DNA of 7,827 nucleotides, from assembly GCA_018821745.1 (NCBI GenBank), contig JAHJLU010000670.1, forward strand, positions 1-7,827, given 5' to 3'. The notes under the pieces were generated by a model. That model was not told where the DNA came from. It saw only the letters and a program-made list of their open reading frames with translations, and did not search any database. Position 1 is the first letter of the stretch. Every line of letters begins with the position of its first letter. The stretch comes from Myxococcota bacterium. Lineage in GTDB: Bacteria > Myxococcota_A > Polyangia > HGW-17. Shown piece by piece: positions 1-5,966 of the stretch. Made by a program: the position numbers and the translations under genes.

Positions 1-797
1 CAGACGAGGGGCAGGGTCTTGAAGGGATCCGCGGGGCAGTCGTCATTGCAGTCGGGGGTCCCGTCGGAGTCGGAGTCGATGTCGGCGGTCCCGCAGCCGC
101 AGATGCCCGGGTCGAGCTTTTCGGAATCCAGGGGACAGCTGTCACAGGCGTCCCCTGCCCCGTCTCCGTCACTGTCGGCCTGGGTGGGGTTGGAGAGCAT
201 CATGCAGTTGTCGCAGAGGTCTCCGGCACCATCGCCGTCCATATCTTCCTGGGAGGGGTTATGGGTGTCGCTGCAGTTGTCACATTCGTCACCGAGACCA
301 TCGGAGTCTGTGTCAACCTGGGAGGGGTTTGCGTCGTTGATGCAGTTGTCACAGGCATCACCCACCCCGTCGTTGTCAGCGTCGGTCTGGGTCTCGTTAT
401 CGGTGTAGATGCAGTTGTCACAGGCGTCGCCCAGGGAGTCACCGTCGTTGTTCTCCTGGGAGGGGTTCGCATCATTGACGCAGTTGTCACAGGCGTCACC
501 CACTCCGTCACCGTCGGCGTCATCCTGGGAGACATTGAAAAATGAGGGGCAGTTGTCACAGAGATCACCGGATCCGTCGTTGTCTGTGTCGGTCTGGGCC
601 TGGTTGTCGGTGGTGGGGCAGTTGTCGCAGGCGTCGCCAAGGGTATCGCCGTCGCTGTTCTCCTGGCCGGGGTTTGCGTCGTTGATGCAGTTGTCGCAGG
701 CATCGCCAACGCCATCTCCGTCGGAGTCTTCCTGGCCGGGATTGGCGACGGTGGGGCAGTTGTCCGCGGCGTCGGGGATGCCATCGGTGTCGGCGTC
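1..797 (-). repeat. Thrombospondin type 3 (TSP3) repeat array, at least eleven units
   Basis: Units 1-9 are each exactly 23 codons (69 bp), beginning at 797, 728, 659, 590, 521, 452, 383, 314 and 245 and running leftward. Unit 10 begins at 176. The consensus is DxDGDGxGDxCDNCxxxxNPxQx. Unit 10 changes to a longer form with CPLDSEK and PGICGCG, followed by DSDSDGTPDCNDDCP. That variant is familiar from large secreted proteins of deltaproteobacteria. The Asp/Asn residues are the calcium ligands and the paired Cys residues form inter-unit disulfides in characterised TSP3 proteins. The array continues past the window edge. Confidence 0.93.
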
Positions 798-2204
798 GCC
801 CATGTCGACTTCGCCCGGGTGTCCGCCACCCGCGGCGGTCCGCCAGTCTGTGGCCATGTCGTTGGAGTCCATGTTGGCGGGGTAGCGCTCGAGGGATGTA
901 TTGGCAGCATCAGTTATGGTCCCCGTGACGCCCGGGAGTGTCCCAAGGGCTTCATAGAGCATGGCGTCGATGATGGTGTCCGAGGGATCCAGCAGGAGTA
1001 CCTGATCTCCGGCCCCTGCGAGAGCAAAGCTTCCTGTGGACCAGTTGGTATAGGCGGTGGTGGGTTGTGCCCCCGTAGCGCCAACACTGACGGCCCAGTC
1101 GGGGTTAAAGCTGTACTGTGCGGCGAACTGATCGGCGTTAAAGGCAAAGATGCCGATCTGGCTGGGGGAGAGGGACCCGCCCGAGAGGCGGAGCATACTC
1201 TCGGTACCCCCGATGGTCTCTTCATCGCCGATCTTGTAGTCGGTCATGTCGAGGAGCTCGGGGCAGATGTTTTGGATCTCCACCCACTCGTTGGTGCTGG
1301 TGGTGGGGGTCGCCATGACCTCGGTGATGACCACGGGGGAATAGACATCGCCCTCGTTGTAATAGGGATACAGGGTGGCGATGTTTTTGGGGACGAAGAA
1401 GAGATCGAAGTAGTAGTCCACCACTCCGTCCTGGACTTCGTCCCAGGTGTTGCGGGTGTCGGAGGGCTGGGGATCCCCGTAGTTGCTGAGGACATCCAGG
1501 GCATCGGAGTTGCCGCCGATATCCCAGGTCTCATCGGAGGTGTTGGCGCGGAAGGCCGCCACAGTGAATCGAATGGGATAGGTGGGGGCCTGCCCCATCA
1601 TCCCTGTGAGCATGAGCCATGGCACAGAGATCTCTATTGTGTTGTTGGCTGCGCTGATGGCTGACTCTCCCCCCGCGCCGATGTTCCAGTTGGTGAGGCC
1701 GCCCAGATGACGGGAGAATTGCACGGTGGAGGCACCGGATCCGAACATGGTGGAGATGAGCCATTCCCACTGGGCGTCGCCGGAGACCATGGTGTCGGAG
1801 TTGCCGCCGAAGTAGGCCTCGCCGCTCCCGGGTGTGCGGTTGAAATCCATGGCGATCTGTACCATGGGGGCGCCGTCTCCCGATTCGATGTCCAGGGAGG
1901 TGAAGGTAATGAGGAAGTAGAGGTTGGTGTCGTCGGCGGTGACCCGGACTTCCTTAATATCGACCCTGCCGTCGGGGGCGGCGAAGTTTGTCCGCTCGTC
2001 TCCCTGGGCATCGGCCCAGACGAACTCGCCATTGCCGCTGGTATCGCGGACGATGTGACCCAGGTTGGCCTGACCCGGAGCGGGCAGGGTCCACTCTGAC
2101 GGATCCCCGTCGACCGTGACGGGATGCCCCGTTGAAATTTGGGGGTGTAAAAGCGTGAGAAGGAAGATTATAATAGCTGTTGGCAGGGAAAAGGATTTCT
2201 TCAT
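1..2204 (-). CDS. Exported modular protein: CBM9/DOMON-like domain, lamin-tail domain and thrombospondin type 3 repeats (3' end outside window)
   Basis: One uninterrupted frame reads from the ATG at 2204 to the left edge (734 codons, no stop), so the C-terminus is missing. The start is supported by GGGAGG five bases upstream and a signal peptide (KK, then a hydrophobic core around residues 9-20). Residues ~27-240 begin with VDGDPSEW and contain ADDTNLYFLITF, typical of CBM9/DOMON-like beta-sandwich modules. Residues ~288-462 match a lamin-tail domain: VVITEVMATP, NEWVEIQN, a GDQVLLLD strand, SLERYP and a final HPGE. From residue 470 onward there are at least eleven TSP3 units of the form DxDxDGxGDxCDNC, which bind calcium through their Asp/Asn side chains. 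The protein is probably surface-exposed or secreted and structural or adhesive. A ligand cannot be read from the sequence. The missing end may carry a sorting signal. The domain calls are strong; the biological role is unknown. Confidence 0.9.
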   Translation of the reverse strand, partial: MKKSFSLPTAIIIFLLTLLHPQISTGHPVTVDGDPSEWTLPAPGQANLGHIVRDTSGNGEFVWADAQGDERTNFAAPDGRVDIKEVRVTADDTNLYFLITFTSLDIESGDGAPMVQIAMDFNRTPGSGEAYFGGNSDTMVSGDAQWEWLISTMFGSGASTVQFSRHLGGLTNWNIGAGGESAISAANNTIEISVPWLMLTGMMGQAPTYPIRFTVAAFRANTSDETWDIGGNSDALDVLSNYGDPQPSDTRNTWDEVQDGVVDYYFDLFFVPKNIATLYPYYNEGDVYSPVVITEVMATPTTSTNEWVEIQNICPELLDMTDYKIGDEETIGGTESMLRLSGGSLSPSQIGIFAFNADQFAAQYSFNPDWAVSVGATGAQPTTAYTNWSTGSFALAGAGDQVLLLDPSDTIIDAMLYEALGTLPGVTGTITDAANTSLERYPANMDSNDMATDWRTAAGGGHPGEVDMGDADTDGIPDAADNCPTVANPGQEDSDGDGVGDACDNCINDANPGQENSDGDTLGDACDNCPTTDNQAQTDTDNDGSGDLCDNCPSFFNVSQDDADGDGVGDACDNCVNDANPSQENNDGDSLGDACDNCIYTDNETQTDADNDGVGDACDNCINDANPSQVDTDSDGLGDECDNCSDTHNPSQEDMDGDGAGDLCDNCMMLSNPTQADSDGDGAGDACDSCPLDSEKLDPGICGCGTADIDSDSDGTPDCNDDCPADPFKTLPLV

Positions 2205-2209
2205 GGTTG

Positions 2210-2215
2210 CCTCCC
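2210..2215 (-). promoter_or_regulatory. Ribosome binding site of the TSP3/lamin-tail protein gene
   Basis: GGGAGG on the minus strand lies five bases before the ATG at 2204. It fixes the start immediately ahead of the signal peptide and argues against the in-frame open stretch further upstream. Confidence 0.8.
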
Positions 2216-2230
2216 GGAGTTTGGTGAGCC

Positions 2231-2258
2231 AGTATACCATGAATCCTGTTTTTTTCAC
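2231..2258 (-). promoter_or_regulatory. Sigma-70-type promoter with extended -10 for the TSP3/lamin-tail gene
   Basis: On the minus strand there is TGGTATACT (2239-2231), an extended -10 with a 5/6 match in TATACT. A weaker -35, GTGAAA (2258-2253), lies 16 bases further upstream. Transcription would start near 2224, giving a leader of about 20 bases that contains the GGGAGG ribosome site. Position, spacing and leader length all fit; there is no experimental support. Confidence 0.6.
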
Positions 2259-2287
2259 GCCTTTGATTTCGACCGACGTTCATCCAC

Positions 2288-2317
2288 GGCCGATGCAGTC
2301 ACAGCGGCCTTTGTTTT
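2288..2317 (+). terminator. Weak hairpin plus T-tract in the leader of the rightward lipoprotein gene (possible attenuator)
   Basis: GGCCG (2288-2292) can pair with CGGCC (2305-2309) across a 12-base loop and is followed directly by TTTGTTTT. The five-pair stem is short for an intrinsic terminator. The position, 42 bases before the next ATG and away from any upstream plus-strand gene, would suit attenuation or chance. The call is tentative. Confidence 0.25.
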
Positions 2318-2358
2318 ATCGGGCCAGTTGCATTGTCGCGAAAGACAAGGAATACTTC

Positions 2359-3552
2359 ATGAAAGCTTTTGTTTCTTTTCTGTTTATCGGCGTTTTTCTG
2401 TGGGGGTGCGCCTCCAGCGGCAATGGATCCAACCAGTGCGGCGGTGATGGAGTCCTTGAGTTTGCCCCCGGGGAGATGTGCGGGGACTGCGGCTATTTCG
2501 TCTGTGACGGCACCCAGGCGGTCCTCTGTGATGATCCCGGGGCCAATGAATGCGGCGGTTGCGAGGTGCTCTCCAACGCCCCAGGCACCTCATGCGGTGC
2601 GTGCAAGACCTATGTCTGCCAGGGTGCGGATGCCACCACCTGCGAGGACACCGGCCCCAACGCCTGCGGTGGCTGCACGGTGCTCTCGAATCCGGTGGGA
2701 GCTGCCTGCGGGACCTGTGGGGAGTACGTGTGCAGCGGCGAAGATGGCACCACGTGCGAGGAGGCAGTTGCCAACGCTTGTGGCGGCTGCGAGACACTGG
2801 CCCATGACCTTGGGGATGCCTGTGGCGCCTGTGGTGTCTATACCTGTGTGGCCGGTGATGACAACGCTGTCCGGTGTGACGAGGTGGTCAACGAGTGTGG
2901 AGGCTGTGCACAACTGAGCGGTCAGTCGGGAGACGACTGCGGGACCTGCGGACAGCTGGTGTGTGACGGGGCTGATGCCTTTAGGTGTGATGATCCCGGG
3001 GCCAATGTGTGCGGCGGTTGTGCTGCGCTCCCGGGGACGCCTGGGGCCTCCTGTGCCTGCGGAGAGGGGATCTTCTCCTGTGATGGCGGCGACGCGGTTA
3101 TCTGCTCCGGGGCCACGGCCGACACCTTTTCGAGCCCCGTCTTCCTGGGAAACTTCGACGACGGTGACGACACCATCTATTCGGTGCTGGGGACCCTGGA
3201 CCCTGTGTCCGACACGGAAGACTGGTATTCGTCATTTGCAACGGACACCTGGGACGGGATCATGGACATCCGGGCCTGGCTCGACAATATTCCCCCCAAC
3301 CACAACTATGATCTCTGTGTCTATTATGATCCCGGTGTCTCGGCTTCGGTGAACTGCGTGACGGGTGTGAGTGCCACCTTCAGCGGACTTGGGGGCTGTT
3401 GTTCAACTAAAACCGGCAGTCAGGCAGAGGCCGTGGAGCTTGAGGTGGATGCATCCGGGACCATTGACGAGGACGGTACATTTTATTACCGGGTCTGGAT
3501 CGAGTCCGGGGCGGGGGATTGTTCCCAGTACAGCCTCTCCTACGCCTTCTGA
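2359..3552 (+). CDS. Cysteine-rich repeat lipoprotein with C-terminal pre-peptidase-like domain
   Basis: The 397-residue product starts at an ATG with AAGGA seven bases upstream. An earlier in-frame extension to 2116 crosses the opposite gene and lacks a signal peptide at its own start. Residues 1-17 form a short lipoprotein signal ending LWGC, with Cys17 the likely lipidated residue. Residues 27-255 are six tandem cysteine repeats. Residues 256-397 resemble the bacterial pre-peptidase C-terminal (PPC) beta-sandwich: SDTEDWY near the start, YDLCVYY in the middle, then FYYRVW and YSLSYAF at the end. Repeats of the CGGC...CGxCG type occur in surface proteins of Myxococcota-like bacteria, from recall. 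The likely role is a disulfide-stabilised surface stalk carrying a terminal beta domain. No catalytic motif is visible. Gene reality is near certain; function is unknown. Confidence 0.92.
   Translation: MKAFVSFLFIGVFLWGCASSGNGSNQCGGDGVLEFAPGEMCGDCGYFVCDGTQAVLCDDPGANECGGCEVLSNAPGTSCGACKTYVCQGADATTCEDTGPNACGGCTVLSNPVGAACGTCGEYVCSGEDGTTCEEAVANACGGCETLAHDLGDACGACGVYTCVAGDDNAVRCDEVVNECGGCAQLSGQSGDDCGTCGQLVCDGADAFRCDDPGANVCGGCAALPGTPGASCACGEGIFSCDGGDAVICSGATADTFSSPVFLGNFDDGDDTIYSVLGTLDPVSDTEDWYSSFATDTWDGIMDIRAWLDNIPPNHNYDLCVYYDPGVSASVNCVTGVSATFSGLGGCCSTKTGSQAEAVELEVDASGTIDEDGTFYYRVWIESGAGDCSQYSLSYAF
2437..3123 (+). repeat. Six tandem cysteine-rich repeats of about 38 residues
   Basis: Units start at residues 27, 65, 103, 141, 180 and 218. 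The common pattern is C-x2-C-x10-C-x2-C-x4-C-x7-C, with six cysteines per unit and the signature CGGC...GxxCGxCGxYVC. Unit 1 has CGGD in place of CGGC and so has only five cysteines. Unit 6 has a shortened CAC centre. The even cysteine number in units 2-6 suggests closed disulfide modules. Confidence 0.88.
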
Positions 3553-3580
3553 TAATATGGTTGCGACAGTAAAAAAAATG

Positions 3581-3608
3581 TTGACGCAAACAGATATTGC
3601 GCTACTCT
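3581..3608 (+). promoter_or_regulatory. Possible sigma-70 promoter for the eight-cysteine-repeat lipoprotein gene
   Basis: TTGACG (3581-3586, 5/6 to the -35 consensus) is followed after 16 bases by TACTCT (3603-3608), a weak -10 with 3/6 matches. It lies about 40 bases before the ATG in the 96-bp gap after the previous gene. The strong -35 and location favour it; the poor -10 is the weakness. Confidence 0.4.
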
Positions 3609-3637
3609 AAATAAGAAGTTGCTTATTACTATTTTAT

Positions 3638-3642
3638 GGAGG
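3638..3642 (+). promoter_or_regulatory. Ribosome binding site deciding the start at 3649
   Basis: GGAGG ends six bases before the ATG at 3649. This selects that ATG over the in-frame TTG at 3619, which has no Shine-Dalgarno sequence and would put the ribosome site inside the coding region. Confidence 0.8.
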
Positions 3643-3648
3643 TGTCCC

Positions 3649-4404
3649 ATGAAGACCCCGTTTCGCCTGAAAAAAGTTGCATCCTACCAATCCCCCTCTT
3701 TCCCCAACAGAAAACGCGTCCGGATCTCCCGCGTCGCAGGTCCTGCCCTGACTGCAGCCCTCTCGGGGGGGCTCCTTTTTGTGGCGGGTTGTCAGTTCCA
3801 GGTCGAAGAGCAACAGGAGTGCGGGTTGCCAGGGATCAGTTGTGAGAGTGAACACACGGCCGTTATCTGCCAGGAGAACGGCGCCGAGGAGGTGGTGGAT
3901 TGCCACGCCTATTGCCTCGACACCTACGGGGCGGACTACACCTCATACGGCTGCCAGGAAGACGTGGAAAATCCCTGCCACTGTGAATACGACTTGCTCC
4001 TGGGCGTTGAGCAGGAGTGTTACCCAGGGGATCTTATGTGTGACGGAGAAAACATTATGGTCTGCTCCGAGGAGTCCGGGTATCCCTCGTACCAGACCAA
4101 GGACTGCAACACCTACTGTCAGGATCAGTTCGGTGTCGAGTATCTCTCCATCGGGGCCTGCGATCTCCAGAATGAAGAGAACCCCTGCAACTGTGACATC
4201 CTTGAGGGCGACATGGCCTGGTGTGAAATTGGAGATCTCTACTGTCCCGACGGTGAGACCCTTGCGCACTGTGACGACGGCGTGGATTTTACTTTCACAG
4301 CGTGCTCGGAAAGGTGCGTCGAGGCGCTGGGCGAGGGTGCAGTTTCCAACGGCTGCGACGCTGTTGACCCTGCGGATCCCTGTAACTGTGTTATCCCCGA
4401 GTAA
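3649..4404 (+). CDS. Lipoprotein with three eight-cysteine tandem repeats
   Basis: The 251-residue product has an unusually long basic n-region (residues 1-28, rich in Lys and Arg), a hydrophobic stretch and the lipobox FVAGC, so Cys48 is the likely lipidated residue. Gln at +2 suits outer-membrane sorting. The mature part consists almost entirely of three homologous units (about residues 57-122, 123-190 and 191-251). Each has eight cysteines in the same spacing and ends PCxC. I do not recognise the family. No catalytic or metal motif stands out beyond the cysteines, so a small disulfide-knotted surface module is the simplest reading. It follows another cysteine-rich lipoprotein on the same strand, but a 96-bp gap and its own candidate promoter suggest separate transcription. 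A hairpin terminator follows it. Confidence 0.9.
   Translation: MKTPFRLKKVASYQSPSFPNRKRVRISRVAGPALTAALSGGLLFVAGCQFQVEEQQECGLPGISCESEHTAVICQENGAEEVVDCHAYCLDTYGADYTSYGCQEDVENPCHCEYDLLLGVEQECYPGDLMCDGENIMVCSEESGYPSYQTKDCNTYCQDQFGVEYLSIGACDLQNEENPCNCDILEGDMAWCEIGDLYCPDGETLAHCDDGVDFTFTACSERCVEALGEGAVSNGCDAVDPADPCNCVIPE
3820..4395 (+). repeat. Three tandem eight-cysteine repeats of 66-68 residues
   Basis: Cysteines fall at residues 58, 65, 74, 85, 89, 102, 110, 112; 124, 131, 139, 153, 157, 171, 180, 182; and 192, 199, 208, 219, 223, 236, 245, 247. The shared pattern is C-x6-C-x(7,8)-C-x(10,13)-C-x3-C-x(12,13)-C-x(7,8)-C-x-C. Also conserved are a Gly before or near the second cysteine, the YC/RC pair and the Asn/Asp-Pro-Cys-x-Cys ending. 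Confidence 0.85.
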
Positions 4405-4420
4405 TCCACTCAACTGACCC

Positions 4421-4465
4421 GGGGCCTGCCAATTCCATTTCTTTCGTCATTGGGGCCCCTGTTTT
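4421..4465 (+). terminator. Rho-independent-type terminator after the eight-cysteine lipoprotein gene
   Basis: GGGGCC (4421-4426) plus CCAAT (4429-4433) pair with ATTGG (4449-4453) plus GGCCCC (4454-4459), giving an 11-bp stem with a two-base TG bulge and a 15-base loop. TGTTTT follows. It lies 17 bases after the TAA. The T-tract is short, so efficiency is uncertain. Confidence 0.55.
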
Positions 4466-4491
4466 GTGAGTCCCAGAGCTTCAAAGACTTT

Positions 4492-4520
4492 TTGCAGGTG
4501 GGGGAGAGTTGATCTATAGT
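4492..4520 (+). promoter_or_regulatory. Candidate promoter for the beta-propeller-like protein gene
   Basis: TTGCAG (4492-4497, 3/6) and TATAGT (4515-4520, 5/6) are separated by exactly 17 bases. The predicted transcription start is about 4527, which coincides with an in-frame GTG. If real, it excludes the upstream TTG start at 4509 and implies a leaderless message. Confidence 0.4.
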
Positions 4521-5939
4521 GCCGGCGTGTTACATTTTGCATTACCCTTTCATTCAACCTTTCTAGCACTTGTGCTGGTGTTTTTCCTCGGTTTGCCGCA
4601 GTGTGACGGGCCACACCGGCGAGAAGCCCGGTCTTCATCTACCAGTGGCGATCAGCCGCGGCGCGCAGATCCCCGGGAAACACTACCCGCAGGAAAGACG
4701 CCGGTGCACCGGAGCATCACTGACCCCGTGGGGGGAATCGGGGGCACCCATCTCTTCTCGCTGCCCGTGTATGCCCGTGTCCAATCGGTGACGGTGGCGA
4801 AAAATCATATCCGGGTCATCAGTGCCCGTCACGAGGGGGAGCGAAAGAAGCCTCCCTTTACGCGGGTCCGGGTCTTCTCGGGGTCAACCACCGCAGGTAC
4901 TGCCGTCACAGAGAAGTCAGCCCTGCTCCCCGGTGATGGCGAGGTGTACCTCATTTCCGGCGGCTTTGTTCACCTAATCCGGGAGAAGATGAAGCCTCTC
5001 CCGGGGACCCTCCTGGAATGGAAGCGGGTAAAGGTGCGCTTCTACTCTTCCGATTTCGCTCCCAGGGGGATGGGAGTCTATCTGACCTCGAAAAAACTCT
5101 CCGATGACCCCGCAGTGTTGAATCTGGGTATTTACGCCGAGAAGGGCCGGGTCGCTGTTTTCTGGAAGGGAGAGTTGAACCGCTACGACAACCCCACCTC
5201 CAGCGTGCGGATGCGTTTTTTCGATCCAAAGACCGGCGCGGCCCTGGGAAACGAGCAACTTTTCAAGCAGGTCACAGGCAGTTCTGCCATGGGTGTCCCC
5301 GCTTTTTTCAGCGGGAAGGGGAAGACCTATATAGTCTGGCATGATGCGGATAGAATATGGTTCTCTCCCCTGACTCGGCTGGGTCGGCTTACCCCCCACA
5401 GGGTGGCATCCAGGGGGCTCCTGGCATATTTTCCCGCAGACTTTCAGGGGCTGGTGCACGCCGGTGGTGATCTCTCACTGTGCTGGCTCACTTGGGGGAA
5501 AAACAGAAACCAGGTCTATAAAAAGCATCTCCGCTGCAAACGAATGGGTCCCAATGGGGAGCATCGGGGGAAGGTGCACCAGCTCACCACCAGAAAGAGC
5601 GTCCCCGCCGGGCACAAGCAGTTCTTTGAGCAGGATCTGGAGCTCACCATAGCCGATCTGAATCTCACCGAATCCGCAGGGGGTACACTCAATGTGCTCG
5701 TGAGTCTCAAGGACCTCTCCGAGCGTTCATTTTTCCCCCTGGGTGTTTATGCCTATCGGCTGGATGCAAAGGGAGCTCCCCTGGGAACGAGCACACGGTT
5801 GGTGCGTGTGCCCCGGCGTGAGTATCTCGATATTCACGTAAGGTCGGTGCTCGGCAGCGGGAAATCCATGCACCTGCTCCTTGAGGCCTGGCTCCCCAGT
5901 GTGGGCTCCAGCTTTTATGAAGTCCCCGCTTCGCTGTAA
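4509..5939 (+). CDS. Exported beta-propeller-like protein of unknown function
   Basis: This is a 476-residue frame ending TAA at 5937-5939. The start is uncertain. TTG 4509 is the longest choice but has GGGGAG only two bases before it. GTG 4527 fits the candidate promoter better. Either start yields a hydrophobic segment (residues ~14-30 from the TTG) followed by LPQC, a poor lipobox because Gln precedes Cys32. The protein is therefore exported and possibly lipidated or membrane-anchored. A disordered, Arg/Ser/Pro-rich linker (33-70) follows. Then come recurring beta segments, clearest at about 205-252, 270-297, 318-360 and 392-432. They follow a pattern such as KTYIVWHDADRIW...LGRLT or YAYRLDAKGAPLG, resembling propeller blades of myxobacterial surface proteins. 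No active site is recognised. The blade assignment is an inference from pattern and no family is named. Confidence 0.8.
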   Translation: MIYSAGVLHFALPFHSTFLALVLVFFLGLPQCDGPHRREARSSSTSGDQPRRADPRETLPAGKTPVHRSITDPVGGIGGTHLFSLPVYARVQSVTVAKNHIRVISARHEGERKKPPFTRVRVFSGSTTAGTAVTEKSALLPGDGEVYLISGGFVHLIREKMKPLPGTLLEWKRVKVRFYSSDFAPRGMGVYLTSKKLSDDPAVLNLGIYAEKGRVAVFWKGELNRYDNPTSSVRMRFFDPKTGAALGNEQLFKQVTGSSAMGVPAFFSGKGKTYIVWHDADRIWFSPLTRLGRLTPHRVASRGLLAYFPADFQGLVHAGGDLSLCWLTWGKNRNQVYKKHLRCKRMGPNGEHRGKVHQLTTRKSVPAGHKQFFEQDLELTIADLNLTESAGGTLNVLVSLKDLSERSFFPLGVYAYRLDAKGAPLGTSTRLVRVPRREYLDIHVRSVLGSGKSMHLLLEAWLPSVGSSFYEVPASL

Positions 5940-5966
5940 ACTGATTATTATTGCAGGGCGCCTGTT

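Larger units (their letters stand above)
2205..2358. other. Divergent intergenic region
   Basis: This 154-bp gap separates two divergently transcribed genes for exported proteins. It contains the extended -10 promoter for the leftward gene and, on the plus strand, a short GC hairpin followed by T-rich sequence (2288-2317). No convincing promoter for the rightward gene could be found, although one is expected here. Confidence 0.7.

Noticed and set aside
1..797. CRISPR-like array, because of regular 69-bp periodicity
   Set aside because: The period is an exact multiple of three, the units are coding and diverged mostly at synonymous sites, and there are no constant repeats separated by unique spacers.
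19..885. Long open frames on the plus strand opposite the TSP3 array (and on to ~2099)
   Set aside because: They are compositional shadows of GAC/TGC-rich repeats read backwards. The products are repetitive Ser/Pro/Gln or Val/Gly strings, with no ribosome sites, and the minus strand has an unbroken frame with clear domains.
200..910. Thr/Pro-rich minus-strand open frame
   Set aside because: It is the wrong frame of the TSP3 array. It lacks the DxDGxGD motif and low-complexity TTA/PTP runs replace it.
2336..2356. Plus-strand TTGCAT/AATACT pair just before the ATG at 2359
   Set aside because: The spacing is right, but transcription would begin inside the coding region and the ribosome site would not be transcribed.
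2116..2358. N-terminal extension of the cysteine-repeat lipoprotein upstream of 2359
   Set aside because: It would overlap the divergent gene's promoter and start and bury the signal peptide inside the protein. The ATG at 2359 has its own AAGGA.
4447..4638. Minus-strand small open frame overlapping the terminator and the propeller-like gene start
   Set aside because: It lies antisense to the terminator and coding start, has no ribosome site and no recognisable protein features.
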